Part shown: positions 1 through 7,876 of the stretch, in pieces
Layout of the letters: each line of letters opens with the position of its first letter
Numbering within the stretch: the stretch's first letter is position 1
The notes under the pieces: model-generated
What the model saw: the letters and a program-made list of their open reading frames with translations, nothing else
What the model was told of the DNA's origin: nothing
Databases searched by the model: none
Translations under genes and position numbers: made by a program
NCBI RefSeq assembly: GCF_016093545.1
Contig: NZ_JADKYX010000016.1
Coordinates: forward strand, 1-64,000
Length of the DNA stretch: 64,000 bases
Source of the DNA: Massilia rhizosphaerae
GTDB taxonomy: Bacteria; Pseudomonadota; Gammaproteobacteria; Burkholderiales; Burkholderiaceae_D
Direction: 5' to 3'

Positions 1-107
1 TTGTGACCACCGAGCGGATGCGGTTTGCGTGGCGGCAGAAGCGGTTCCATCTGCTCCCAAATCTCATCTGGCAAACGCCAGCCATCGTCTTGCTTCAGCA
101 TGCCCAT
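1..107 (-). CDS. IS5-family transposase, N-terminal part (runs off window)
   Basis: Only the first 35 codons are inside the window. The start is the ATG at 107-105, preceded by an AGGAG ribosome binding site about 8 bases upstream; a second ATG lies two codons in. The visible N-terminus has the pattern DDGWRLPDEIWEQMEPLLPP followed by RKPHPLGGH, which is typical of the DUF4096-type N-terminal domain of IS5-family (IS427-like) transposases. The catalytic DDE part would lie to the left of base 1, so I cannot say whether the gene is intact. It adds to the heavy IS load on both sides of the peptide island. Confidence 0.75.
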   Translation of the reverse strand, partial: MGMLKQDDGWRLPDEIWEQMEPLLPPRKPHPLGGH

Positions 108-188
108 GATAGTTCTCCTGATCATGGGCTTAGACTCAAAAATGCGTCAGATGTCCCTCTGGATGAGCTCTACTGGGATACGCTCTTA

Positions 189-264
189 GTAGGGTGGGCA
201 CTCCTGTGCCCACCATGCGTTACCGCGGCGCATACATTTGGTGGGCGGGGGCCGCCCACCCTAC
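189..264. repeat. REP/BIME-type palindromic repeat, copy 1 (inverted pair)
   Basis: GTAGGGTGGGCACTCCTGTG followed by CCCACC lies at 189-214, and the inverse unit GTGGGCGGGGGCCGCCCACC plus CTAC at 241-264. Each unit is itself an imperfect hairpin (GGTGGGC...GCCCACC), and the two face each other across about 26 bases. The same unit recurs at 19897-19971, 33816-33840 and 38685-38773, always outside genes. This is the behaviour of REP/BIME elements. Confidence 0.7.
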
Positions 265-614
265 GAGTTCGCGCCTACCGAGATAGGTTCTTAATGCCTG
301 AGAAGCCTGGGTCGATACGCACCGCCATCCTGCAAACGCGGTCTCGTTGTCGTGCAGGATGGCGCACAAAGAAATTTTTATCGTCACTGCCTGTCGTGTA
401 GTACCAACAACCGCCTCAGGCCAAGAAAATATCCCCGATGCAAACAAAGGTCCGTGGCGGGACCCTATCCTTGGATCGGCACGTCCCCGTAGCCTTCGCC
501 ATACCCGTTCCCGACAGGCCCGTCGGTCTGATGTGTTTTGTACATCACTGTAGCGTTGGCTTGTTGCGGCAACCGGCCCAAAAGCCAGTGTGACAATATC
601 TATTGGAGAAAATA
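265..614. other. Non-coding stretch upstream of the first GG-leader peptide
   Basis: No convincing gene is seen here. It contains an 11-bp perfect inverted repeat, GCCATCCTGCA at 324-334 and TGCAGGATGGC at 353-363, with an 18-base loop. At about 553-575 there is a segment resembling one found after the peptide gene (GCGTTGGCTTGT at 554 and again near 760). This suggests that an older tandem copy of the peptide unit has decayed here. The last 26 bases before 615 are nearly identical to those before the peptide gene at 12584. Confidence 0.4.
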
Positions 615-740
615 ATGGAAGAACTCTCAATCGCCCAAATCGAACAAGTGTCTGGAGGCACCACCGTAGAGCCTGTGTGCATCGGCATCATCGTCTGCAG
701 CGACCCTATTCCGGTTGCACTCTACCCTATCCAGAGTTGA
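615..740 (+). CDS. Small double-glycine-leader peptide, two-cysteine core (putative bacteriocin/microcin precursor)
   Basis: A 41-residue ORF with a strong ribosome binding site (TTGGAGAAAATA before the ATG). The first 15 residues, MEELSIAQIEQVSGG, form a classic double-glycine leader of the kind cut by C39 peptidase ABC transporters. The predicted mature core is 26 residues, hydrophobic, with two cysteines spaced CX5C (VCIGIIVC) that could form a disulfide, then a proline-containing tail. The leader and 5' UTR are nearly the same as those of the gene at 12584, while the cores share nothing obvious. The matching HlyD and C39 ABC transporter genes lie 8-12 kb downstream, separated by IS elements. 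Function as an antimicrobial or signalling peptide is inferred; I recognise no known family for the core. Confidence 0.6.
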   Translation: MEELSIAQIEQVSGGTTVEPVCIGIIVCSDPIPVALYPIQS

Positions 741-1094
741 TGCTTTTTCCGCATCGTCAAGGCGTTGGCTTGTCGCGGCAATGCCTTGGCCTTAGGCATT
801 GGAACGGTTTTTCGCGAAATCGAACTTGACGACTGACGAGTCGACCTCAACGCAGATTTCGATTCATGCCATTCTGACAACCACTGCCTGAGAAAAACTT
901 CCGCGCGGGAGAAGACAAACCGAGGCTGGCTTGCGCACCAATATTCCGCGCACAGTGAACTTCCCGACATCGCCGGTTTTCGCTCGTTATCCGCCCACCC
1001 TTGGTGCCCTGCCGGCCCCTCGGCCTGGCGCCTTGTGCGTAAAAGAATGCTGGGCTCGCCACATCGTGACAATGTGCGTATTTATCTGGTCATT

Positions 1095-1124
1095 TTGCCT
1101 GTTATCCTCTGCGGATCGTATTTT
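1095..1124 (+). promoter_or_regulatory. Possible sigma-70 promoter of the M16 peptidase gene
   Basis: TTGCCT at 1095-1100 and TATTTT at 1119-1124, with an 18-base spacer, lie just upstream of the peptidase start at 1145. The match is moderate. The rest of 741-1144 carries no convincing gene; its first part resembles the sequence following the peptide gene at 12584. Confidence 0.3.
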
Positions 1125-1144
1125 ATTTCTACTTGGAAATTTCA

Positions 1145-3988
1145 ATGTCACGTCTCTTCCGCACTGCACTGCTCACGGCCGCTATCCTGACAACCATTCC
1201 GCCGGCAAGCGCCATCGACCTGAACGCACCCATCCCGGTCGGCCCCCAGGTCAAGGTCGGCAAGCTGCCGAACGGCTTGACGTACTACATCCAGCGCAAC
1301 GGTAAGCCGGAGCACAAGCTCGAACTGCGCCTCGTGGTGAAAGCGGGTTCGGTGCTCGAAGAAGACGACCAGCAGGGCCTCGCGCACATGCTCGAACACC
1401 TGGCGTTCAACGGTTCGACCCACTTCAAGCAGCAGGATCTGGTCTCGTACCTGCAATCGATCGGCCTGAAAGTTGGTGCCGACCTCAACGCCTATACCGG
1501 CCCGGACGAGACGGTTTATACGCTGCCCGTCCCCACCGACCGCAAGGAAAACGTCGACACGGCGTTCACGATGCTCGAGGACTGGGCCCATGGCATATTG
1601 TTGAGTCCCGAAGCCGTCGACAAGGAGCGCGCCATCATCCTCGAGGAAGCGCGCAGTCACAAGGGCGTCGTGCAGCGCGTGCAACTGGCGCTGCTGCCGA
1701 AGGCATACAACAATTCGCGCTACGCGTCGCGAATCCCGATCGGCAAGGAAGACGTGATCCGCACGGCGAGCCCGGACACCGTACGCCGTTTCTACCACGA
1801 CTGGTACCGCCCCGATCTGATGGCTGTGATCGTGGTCGGCGACATCGATCCGGGCGACGCCGAGCGCCAGATCAAAATGCACTTCCTGGGACTGCAGAAT
1901 CCGGCCGGCGAGCGGCCGCGCAATTATTCGGACATCCCGGCACGCAAGGGTACCGACGCCTTCGTGTTCACCGATGCCGAAATGCCCGTGAACAGGGTCG
2001 GCCTGACCTTTTCGCCGCGCCTCGAGCCGAATCTCGGCACCTATGGGAGCTACCGCGACAAGACGATCGAAAACCTGTACACGCTCATGCTGGATCTGCG
2101 CCTGGCGGAACTGGCGCAGCAACCCAATCCGCCATTCATGTTCGGGAACGGCGGCAACGATCCGCTCACCGCGCGCTACAAGGCATTCGCGCTGGGCGCG
2201 GTGCTCGGCGCGGGCGGTCAGGCGCCGGCGCTCGCGGCGCTGCAGCAGGAACTGCAGCGCGTGCGCCAGTATGGCTTCACGATGCCCGAACTGGAGCGCG
2301 CACGGAAGGACATCCTGACCGGGTTGGAACACGGTTACAACGAACGCAATACGACCGACTCGGCCGCTTATGCGGCCGAATACCAGCGCAACTTTCTGGC
2401 CAATGAAAGCATCCCGGGCGTCGAAGCGGAATACCACCTGGCCCAGGCGCTGCTGCCGACGATCAGCCTGGAAGACGTCAACGCCGCGGCCCGCAAGGCC
2501 TTCGCGGCGGACGCAGGCAAGCTGGTGACATTCATCGGCGGCACCAAGGCGGGGCCGGCGCCGACCGAGCAGGAGCTGGTGGCCGAGGTGACGAAAGGTG
2601 AGCACGCGCAAGTCGCGAAACGAGAAGAAAAAGCACTGCCGACGCACCTGATGGAGCGCCCGGCCAAGCCCGGTACCATCGTCGCCGAAAGCCAGGACAA
2701 GAAGCTGGGACTGACCCGGCTGACGCTGTCGAACGGCGTCAAGGTGATCCTGAAGCCGAGCGACTTCCGCAAGGACCAGGTGTTGCTTGGCGCCAAGCGC
2801 TACGGTGGCCAGACGCAGTTCGACGCCCAGGACATGCCGAACGCCCGCCTGGCGAGCTCGCTGGCCACCGCGATGGGCGTGCGCGACTACAACCAGCTCG
2901 ACATGCAGAAGATCCTCACCGGGCGCAACGCCGCCGCTGGCGTCAACCTCGGCACCTACACGGACGAGATCGGCGGCCAATCGGGCAGCAGCCGGGAAGA
3001 CCTGGAGGCGATGTTCCAGATGCTGTGGCTACGCTTCGATGGCGTGCGCCGCGACGAGAACGTGTACAACGCGATCAGGAACGGCGTGACGGAACTGGTG
3101 CGCAACCGTACCGTCTCGCCCGAGGCGCGTTTTGGCGACGCGATTGTCGACGCAATCTATGGCGGCCATCCATATGAGCCGCGCTCGTTCGTTCCGGCCG
3201 ACGTCGCCAAGATCAATCTCGACCGCAGCATCGCGCTGTACCGCCAGCGCTTCGCCAGTGCCAAAGGCCTGACGTTCGTCCTGGTCGGGGACTTCGACGT
3301 AGCGGCGATCAAGCCGCTGGTCGCGGCCTACCTCGGCACGCTGCCCACGCCGGACCTGCCGCTGAACTTCCGCGACGTGGGACTGCGGGAATCGAGGGGC
3401 ATTATCAAGAAGGAAGTGCTGGCGGGAACCGAGCCGAAGAGCGTCCTGTCGTTGACGTTCTCCGGGCCCGCCAAGTGGTCGCCGGCCGAGTCGCTGCGCA
3501 TGAGTGCGCTGACCGAGGTGATGAACCTGCGGGTGTTTTCCGTGCTCCGCGAGAAAGATGGGCTGATCTACGGCGGTCAGGCCCGCGGCACCGTCGAGCG
3601 TATTCCTTACGAGCACTACCAAATCGGCATGCAGATGCCGACCGGCCCGGACAAGGTAGAAAAGCTGGTTGCGGCAGTATTCGGCGAAATCGACGACCTC
3701 AAGGCGCACGGTCCGACGCAGGCTGAACTCGACAAGGTCAAGGCCAACTGGCGCCAGAGTTACCGCCAATGGCAGCATGAAAACAATTACTGGCTCGAGC
3801 ACTTGCAGTCATCCTTGCTGGACGGCACCGATCCGGCACGCCTGCTGACGATAACGGATGAGATCGAGAAACTCTCGGTAGCCGACGTGCAGCGCGCCGC
3901 GCAACGCTACCTGGACAAGAAGAATTACGTTGAAGTGGTGTTGAATCCGGTTGGCTCGGCTGACGCGAAAAGCGCTTCGACCCACTAA
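1145..3988 (+). CDS. Secreted M16-family zinc metallopeptidase (insulinase/PqqL-like)
   Basis: The protein has 947 residues. I chose the ATG at 1145 rather than the in-frame TTG at 1133 because it begins a clean Sec signal peptide (MSRLFRTALLTAAIL, cleavage near ASA at 23), so the enzyme should act in the periplasm or outside. The inverted zinc motif HxxEH is present as HMLEH at residues 81-85, with the downstream glutamate region (IILEEARS) near residue 160. Two consecutive M16 repeats fill the rest, and the length is close to that of E. coli PqqL. It follows the GG-leader peptide gene at 615 on the same strand. M16 peptidases degrade or process small peptides, so a role with that peptide is possible but not shown. 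A weak hairpin follows the stop. Confidence 0.9.
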   Translation: MSRLFRTALLTAAILTTIPPASAIDLNAPIPVGPQVKVGKLPNGLTYYIQRNGKPEHKLELRLVVKAGSVLEEDDQQGLAHMLEHLAFNGSTHFKQQDLVSYLQSIGLKVGADLNAYTGPDETVYTLPVPTDRKENVDTAFTMLEDWAHGILLSPEAVDKERAIILEEARSHKGVVQRVQLALLPKAYNNSRYASRIPIGKEDVIRTASPDTVRRFYHDWYRPDLMAVIVVGDIDPGDAERQIKMHFLGLQNPAGERPRNYSDIPARKGTDAFVFTDAEMPVNRVGLTFSPRLEPNLGTYGSYRDKTIENLYTLMLDLRLAELAQQPNPPFMFGNGGNDPLTARYKAFALGAVLGAGGQAPALAALQQELQRVRQYGFTMPELERARKDILTGLEHGYNERNTTDSAAYAAEYQRNFLANESIPGVEAEYHLAQALLPTISLEDVNAAARKAFAADAGKLVTFIGGTKAGPAPTEQELVAEVTKGEHAQVAKREEKALPTHLMERPAKPGTIVAESQDKKLGLTRLTLSNGVKVILKPSDFRKDQVLLGAKRYGGQTQFDAQDMPNARLASSLATAMGVRDYNQLDMQKILTGRNAAAGVNLGTYTDEIGGQSGSSREDLEAMFQMLWLRFDGVRRDENVYNAIRNGVTELVRNRTVSPEARFGDAIVDAIYGGHPYEPRSFVPADVAKINLDRSIALYRQRFASAKGLTFVLVGDFDVAAIKPLVAAYLGTLPTPDLPLNFRDVGLRESRGIIKKEVLAGTEPKSVLSLTFSGPAKWSPAESLRMSALTEVMNLRVFSVLREKDGLIYGGQARGTVERIPYEHYQIGMQMPTGPDKVEKLVAAVFGEIDDLKAHGPTQAELDKVKANWRQSYRQWQHENNYWLEHLQSSLLDGTDPARLLTITDEIEKLSVADVQRAAQRYLDKKNYVEVVLNPVGSADAKSASTH

Positions 3989-3997
3989 TCCGAAAGC

Positions 3998-4025
3998 AGC
4001 CGGCTTCTTTTGAAAGGAGCCGGCT
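3998..4025 (+). terminator. Possible terminator hairpin after the M16 peptidase gene
   Basis: Two copies of AGCCGGCT (3998-4005 and 4018-4025) can pair across a 12-base loop directly after the stop codon at 3988. The following T-run is poor, so this is a weak call. Confidence 0.4.
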
Positions 4026-4317
4026 TCTCGCCATCAAAAAATCAGCGTGACGCTCACGGCTTTTGTCGGCTAATCACCGGTGGAGTAGTTTGGCCAGTGA
4101 TAACGCTGAATTACCAAAAATGCGCAAAAGCCAGGTGAACGCAATCCTGGGTTATGCTGGACGGCTTTGTTGCACCATGGAGCTACCTGACGGCGGCATG
4201 CTGGAATTCATTCTCGCCGTGCACGAGCTGGCGCTATGGCGACTTTGCCGACCTGCTGGCGCCCTTTCATGCGGAACAATGCGTCAACGCAGAACAGGAA
4301 GTGCTGGGTGAAACCAA

Positions 4318-4805
4318 GTGGATGAACTGCGCCCGATTATCGCCCACGATCTCGGCAATGCGCGCGAAGCCGGCGCCAAGCGCGATGCCGTCATTCAGGA
4401 ACTCGAGCGCAAGGCTGCCGAATGAAGCGCCAAACTGGACGATCAGGATGGAGGCAAACGCAAGCCCGGCCGCAAGCTCTCCGATGGAGGCGCCCGCGCC
4501 CGCTTTTTTACCATGACCTGAAATCAGAAATCGAGATCGGCCCGGTATATCACCGCTTGCCCGACCGCATCCGCGCTCATGCCGCAATCTACTTCATGGC
4601 GCTGATTCTGTACCGCATCATGCGTTCCCGTCTGCATGCCGGCGCCACCGCACTCTCGCCGGAGCGGGCGCTGACCAATTTGCGCCGCATCCAGCATCAC
4701 CGCGTCACCTTGAACGGCGCCGATACGATCGCCGGCGTTTCGACCATCAGCGACGAACAGTCCAGTATTTTTGCCGCCCTGACCATCAAAAAAAGCCGAC
4801 CCTGA
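4318..4805 (+). pseudogene. IS1634-type transposase remnant (C-terminal part, stop and frameshift)
   Basis: From 4318 one frame reads VDELRPIIAHDLGNAREAG and continues to an in-frame stop at 4423-4425. The same frame resumes with KLDDQDGGKRKPGRKLSDGG. A run of six T at 4504-4509 then shifts the frame, after which the reading frame gives EIGPVYHRLPDRIRAHAAIY and ends at 4805. The latter block is characteristic of the C-terminal region of IS1634-group transposases. One stop plus one frameshift make it non-functional, and the catalytic N-terminal half is missing. Confidence 0.65.
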
Positions 4806-4866
4806 ATACCCAATTGACCCTGCTGTAGTGGCATTTCTTAAAGTCGAACCTATACAAATCAATCAC

Positions 4867-5190
4867 TTACGCGTTTAACTGTCGAACTCGGGGGCGCCGG
4901 CTGATCGTGCTGAAGTCGGGTACTTTCCAGTCGAGGCCGGACAGTTTGAGAAGGCTTTGCGCCATACCCATCGCCTGGCGCAAGGGCAGGTTGAACAGGC
5001 CCTTGATGGTCAGGCAGAACTGGATTGCCGCCTCGCTGTACGTCGGGCTGCGGCCGCGCTCACCGCTGGCACAGCCTTGCCAGTGCATATCCTTATCCAG
5101 CCAGATGAGCAGCGAGCCACGCGTCTTCAGCGCCGCGTTGTATTCTTTCCAATTGGTCGTTCGGCACTTCGGCTTTGCAGGCGCACTCAT
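4867..5190 (-). pseudogene. IS5-family (IS903-like) transposase, N-terminal fragment
   Basis: A fragment of 107 codons from the ATG at 5190. It begins MSAPAKPKCRTTNWKEYNAA and includes the family-typical stretches WQGCASGERGRSPTYSEAAI and GLDWKVPDFSTISRR. Full-length relatives have about 300 residues. The frame breaks after TISRR into unrelated sequence, so the catalytic core is lost. The matching terminal repeat lies 44-61 bases upstream of the start, at 5234-5251. Confidence 0.75.
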
Positions 5191-5425
5191 GCCGTCAGCT
5201 TACCCGTGCCCCGCCTTTCCCGCTGCCGGGGCGGATTTATGCAACAAAGCCAATTGCAGCGAGTGGTGATCAAGCTTTCGTCCGCCGGAAGTCCGTTTGC
5301 ATTTCATGCATGCATGATACTAACCTTCTAGCGAGTAAAGTCACGTTTTCTCCTATGCGAGACCATGACTCTACTTTCAAGAAAGCTAGTATTACGAACT
5401 AACATTACTTTCTGGATTGTTAGTA

Positions 5426-6685
5426 AAGACCACCTCGAAAAACCTCGGCCGAGACGCGTACGGCTAAGCAAAATCCTGACATCGAACCAAGCCAGCGAGT
5501 GCCGTCATGATGAAACCCCGGATCAGTCTGTTTGCCGAGCAGGAGCGTGAAGACCGACGCACGAAACTGGGCGATCCGTTGGTGGGCTTGACCGAGCACG
5601 TGGATTTCGAAGCGCTGGCGGCACGCATCGATGCCGCGGCGCCGCGTCCTTCGCCCGCCAGGGGCGGCCGTCCACCGTATCCGACGGTACTGATGATCAC
5701 GATCCTGGTGCTGCAACAGCTCTACAACCTGGCCGATGACGCGCTGGAGTATAGTTGCTGGACCGCCGCAGCTTCCTGCGTTTCCTGGACCTGACTGAAA
5801 GCAGTAGCATCCCGGACGCCAAGACGATCTGGCTGTTCCGTGATCGCCCGGCGCAGGCCGGCGTCGGCAATCAGATATTCGAACAGGTCCAGCAGCAACT
5901 GCTGTCGCAGGGCTATCTGGCACGCTGCGGCCAGATCGTCGACGCCTCGCTGGTGCAGGCCCCGGTCCAGCGCAACAAGCGCGAGGAAGCTGAAACGGTC
6001 AAGGAAGGCACGATGCCTTTGAATTGGAAACCGCACAAGCGCGCGCAAAAGGACGTCGATGCAAAGTGGACCCAAAAGCACGGCAAGAACCACTTCGGCT
6101 ACAAGCTGCACGTGAGCGTCGACAAGCGCTGCAAGCTGATCCGCAAGATCGCCATCACGCATGCTGCCTTAGCCGATACCGTCGTCTTCGAGGAGTTGCT
6201 CGACCTGAGCAACACCAGCCGGAACGTCTACGCCGACCGTGGCTACCCCAGCATTGAACGCGAAGCCAGGTTGAAGCAAGCCGGCTGGCGCGTACACATT
6301 CAGCGGCGCGGCCATGCGACCAAGGGCATTTCCGAGACGCAGAAACGACGCAACCGCGCAATTGCCACGCCGCGTGCCCGTGTCGAGCATGTATTCGGCG
6401 CCTTGGCCCAGATGGGTGAAAAACTGGTGCGTTGTATGGGAATCGTGCGTACCACGTTCGTTCTTCAGTTGAAGGCTGCCAACTACAACCTCAAGCGCCT
6501 CGTCTTCTTGAAAGAACGCGGCCTGGCGCCGTTCTAAAACCGCAGTTCGGTAGCCTGCGGCTGCCGGACATGCCAGGCTCGACGCGCTTGGCGCTTTCAA
6601 ATCAGGCTGCCGAGGCGACGCCGGATGCTGAATCACGCGTCACGCGGCGTCGCTCACTCGAAAATGGGTTATTCGAGGTGGCCTT
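5426..6685 (+). mobile_element. IS5-group insertion sequence, full length but inactive
   Basis: Imperfect terminal inverted repeats frame the element: AAGACCACCTCGAAAAACC at 5426-5444, and at the other end the inverse of AAGGCCACCTCGAATAACC (6667-6685). That is 17 of 19 matches. The length is about 1.26 kb with one transposase reading frame, as in the IS5 group. No clear target-site duplication is visible in the flanking bases. Confidence 0.75.
5507..6537 (+). pseudogene. IS5-group transposase with a single-base frameshift
   Basis: Codons from 5507 read MMKPRISLFAEQEREDRRTK up to the end of the YNLADDALEY block at 5752. The protein then continues one frame over from LLDRRSFLRFLDLT (5755) to the stop at 6535-6537. 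Comparison with the family pattern EYQLLDRRSF shows one missing base between 5752 and 5753 (TAT-AG instead of TAT-CAG). The DDE residues are all present in the second frame (IVDASLV, YADRGYPS, ARVEHVFG). Repaired, the product would have about 343 residues. Programmed frameshifting is less likely because no slippery run is seen at the break. Confidence 0.85.
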
Positions 6686-6864
6686 CAGAAGCTGCCCGGC
6701 TTGGTCCGGAATTTCCTCAGGCAGCCTGAATGCCAATATATCGCCACGTGAATTTACTGATCGAAAAATTAGTAACATGGAAGGATTGGACAGATATGAC
6801 ACAGACGCTACTTGGAAGCCGAAATGTGAAACGCCTGTTGCCAGTACCACTGGTTACGGGATAA

Positions 6865-7122
6865 TCAAAGAAATGATCGCAAAGTACCTATTGCAATCAT
6901 AACGCTTGCGATCCCAATTACTACCAGAAATATTCTTGCTTCACGTCGGAACTTTTTGCGGATGGAGCCACCAAGTGCTAATGATGTTCCAACAAACAGG
7001 AGCGAAACAGGGCCCCAAATTCCGTGATAAATGAATACCAATATTGAAGCAACGACTCCCAACAACGTGGTAGCGAGCAAAAATATGTTCAATACTGATT
7101 GGGGCTTTTCAATGTCATTCAT
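6865..7122 (-). CDS. Small three-helix membrane protein, putative immunity protein
   Basis: An 85-residue ORF with a good ribosome binding site (AAGGTGAGG five bases before the ATG at 7122). Three hydrophobic segments are visible, roughly at residues 10-33, 35-53 and 62-82 (IFLLATTLLGVVASILVFIY; GPVSLLFVGTSLALGG; IFLVVIGIASVMIAI). It lies directly downstream, on the same strand, of the GG-leader peptide at 7374-7589 but after a strong hairpin terminator. Small multi-helix membrane proteins next to class II bacteriocin genes are commonly self-immunity proteins; that role is inferred from position and topology only. The base composition is much more AT-rich than the surrounding chromosome, suggesting transfer. 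I recognise no named family. Confidence 0.55.
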   Translation of the reverse strand: MNDIEKPQSVLNIFLLATTLLGVVASILVFIYHGIWGPVSLLFVGTSLALGGSIRKKFRREARIFLVVIGIASVMIAIGTLRSFL

Positions 7123-7200
7123 CGCCTCACCTTGCTAAAATTGCACTAATTGATATTACACTGACAACACATCGAATGCAAGTTGCCAACGTCACGCCGA

Positions 7201-7234
7201 AAAGCAGGCTGATCACAGATCAGCCTGCTTTTTC
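7201..7234. terminator. Strong bidirectional terminator
   Basis: A perfect 15-bp stem AAAAGCAGGCTGATC with a three-base loop (ACA) and its complement, giving a T-run on both strands. On the minus strand it sits between the GG-leader peptide (stop at 7374) and the putative immunity gene (start 7122), so it would limit read-through from the peptide gene. Confidence 0.85.
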
Positions 7235-7373
7235 GATAATACAACGGGTAATGGACGCGTGACAACCCAAAGAGTCCCTTACCAATCTATCGATTACTGC
7301 ACTGATCGGGATGCGATCGCAAAAGGTTCGACCTTGATCGGATCAGTTTTCGCTCCGGCCAGTACCGTCGCTA

Positions 7374-7589
7374 TTAAGCGTACTGGCTGTACAGATAAAA
7401 CCCGCCTGACACACCAGCCATGATGCCGGCGCCCAGTCCAAGGAATGCACCAACGGCTTGTCCACCAGGAATCGTCGCCGCAACCTCGGCACCGGTCCAC
7501 AGGATTCCGCTAACAGCGGCAAAATTACCTGCCATGTCAGCGCCGCCGACTTCCATAACTTCATCCATGGTCAATTCTTGAAATGCCAT
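7374..7589 (-). CDS. Gly/Ala-rich GG-leader peptide (putative class II bacteriocin precursor)
   Basis: A 71-residue ORF from the ATG at 7589, with GAAGGACG upstream as ribosome binding site. Residues 1-16, MAFQELTMDEVMEVGG, form a double-glycine leader. The predicted mature core of 55 residues is hydrophobic and rich in Gly and Ala, with several GxxxG-type spacings (AVGAFLGLGAGIMAGVSGG), no cysteine, and an aromatic C-terminus (FYLYSQYA). This is the build of pore-forming class II bacteriocins and microcins. The exporter genes (HlyD and C39 ABC transporter) begin 1.4 kb away on the opposite strand, and the putative immunity gene is immediately downstream. Its leader differs from the two EQVSGG-type leaders at 615 and 12584. 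Activity is inferred. Confidence 0.7.
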   Translation of the reverse strand: MAFQELTMDEVMEVGGADMAGNFAAVSGILWTGAEVAATIPGGQAVGAFLGLGAGIMAGVSGGFYLYSQYA

Positions 7590-7770
7590 TTTTTGCTCGT
7601 CCTTCTTTAGTTTGGTTAATGATAATGTTTACTGCCACTACTTTCCTTCAACAGGAAATCTTTCAAGATAAGCCTACGGTGTTCGCAATAATACTAATGT
7701 TTTGAAAAGCGCATCACGCCGAAGTACCGATATTCCCTATAGAAACACGTGAATCCGCTTCTAGAAATGT

Positions 7771-7876
7771 TAGGGAAGTGCTGATTTAATCGGTTTTCCG
7801 CGGCCAAGCATGTCGTAAGTAATTGATCTGTATGATGATCAACTTCTTGGGAGCGAATAAATCAGCGGTTCCTTAG
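7771..7876. repeat. MITE-like element, about 106 bp, with terminal inverted repeats
   Basis: The left end TAGGGAAGTGCTGATTTAAT is mirrored by the right end, which on the other strand reads TAAGGAACCGCTGATTTATT; about 17 of 22 positions match. The interior is too short to code. The ends resemble those of a transposon family (TAGGGAA...GATTTA), so this is probably a non-autonomous derivative or solo ends of a lost IS, sitting upstream of the bacteriocin gene. Confidence 0.5.

Larger units (their letters stand above)
4163..5251. mobile_element. Degenerate composite of IS5/IS903-like and IS1634-like remnants
   Basis: The right boundary has the IS903-like terminal repeat in inverse orientation (GATTTATGCAACAAAGCC, 5234-5251). 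An opposed GGCTTTGTTGCA lies at 4163-4174, so the block is framed by short inverted repeats. Inside are two unrelated broken transposase genes: an IS1634-type fragment on the plus strand and the N-terminal third of an IS5/IS903-type transposase on the minus strand. The segment between 4175 and 4317 has no recognisable coding match. Confidence 0.55.

Noticed and set aside
590..829. Plus-strand frame of 79 codons overlapping the GG-leader peptide gene
   Set aside because: The peptide frame has the ribosome binding site and leader; this frame is Arg/His-rich out-of-frame reading. The similarity of its end to 12825 is noted as DNA-level conservation instead.
1148..2980. Long minus-strand open frame (610 codons) across the M16 peptidase gene
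   Set aside because: It is the antisense shadow of a clear M16 gene in high-GC DNA; no ribosome binding site or domain pattern.
6602..6902. Small frames on both strands between the IS5 end and the putative immunity gene
   Set aside because: They run across the IS boundary or overlap the immunity gene, with no ribosome binding site.
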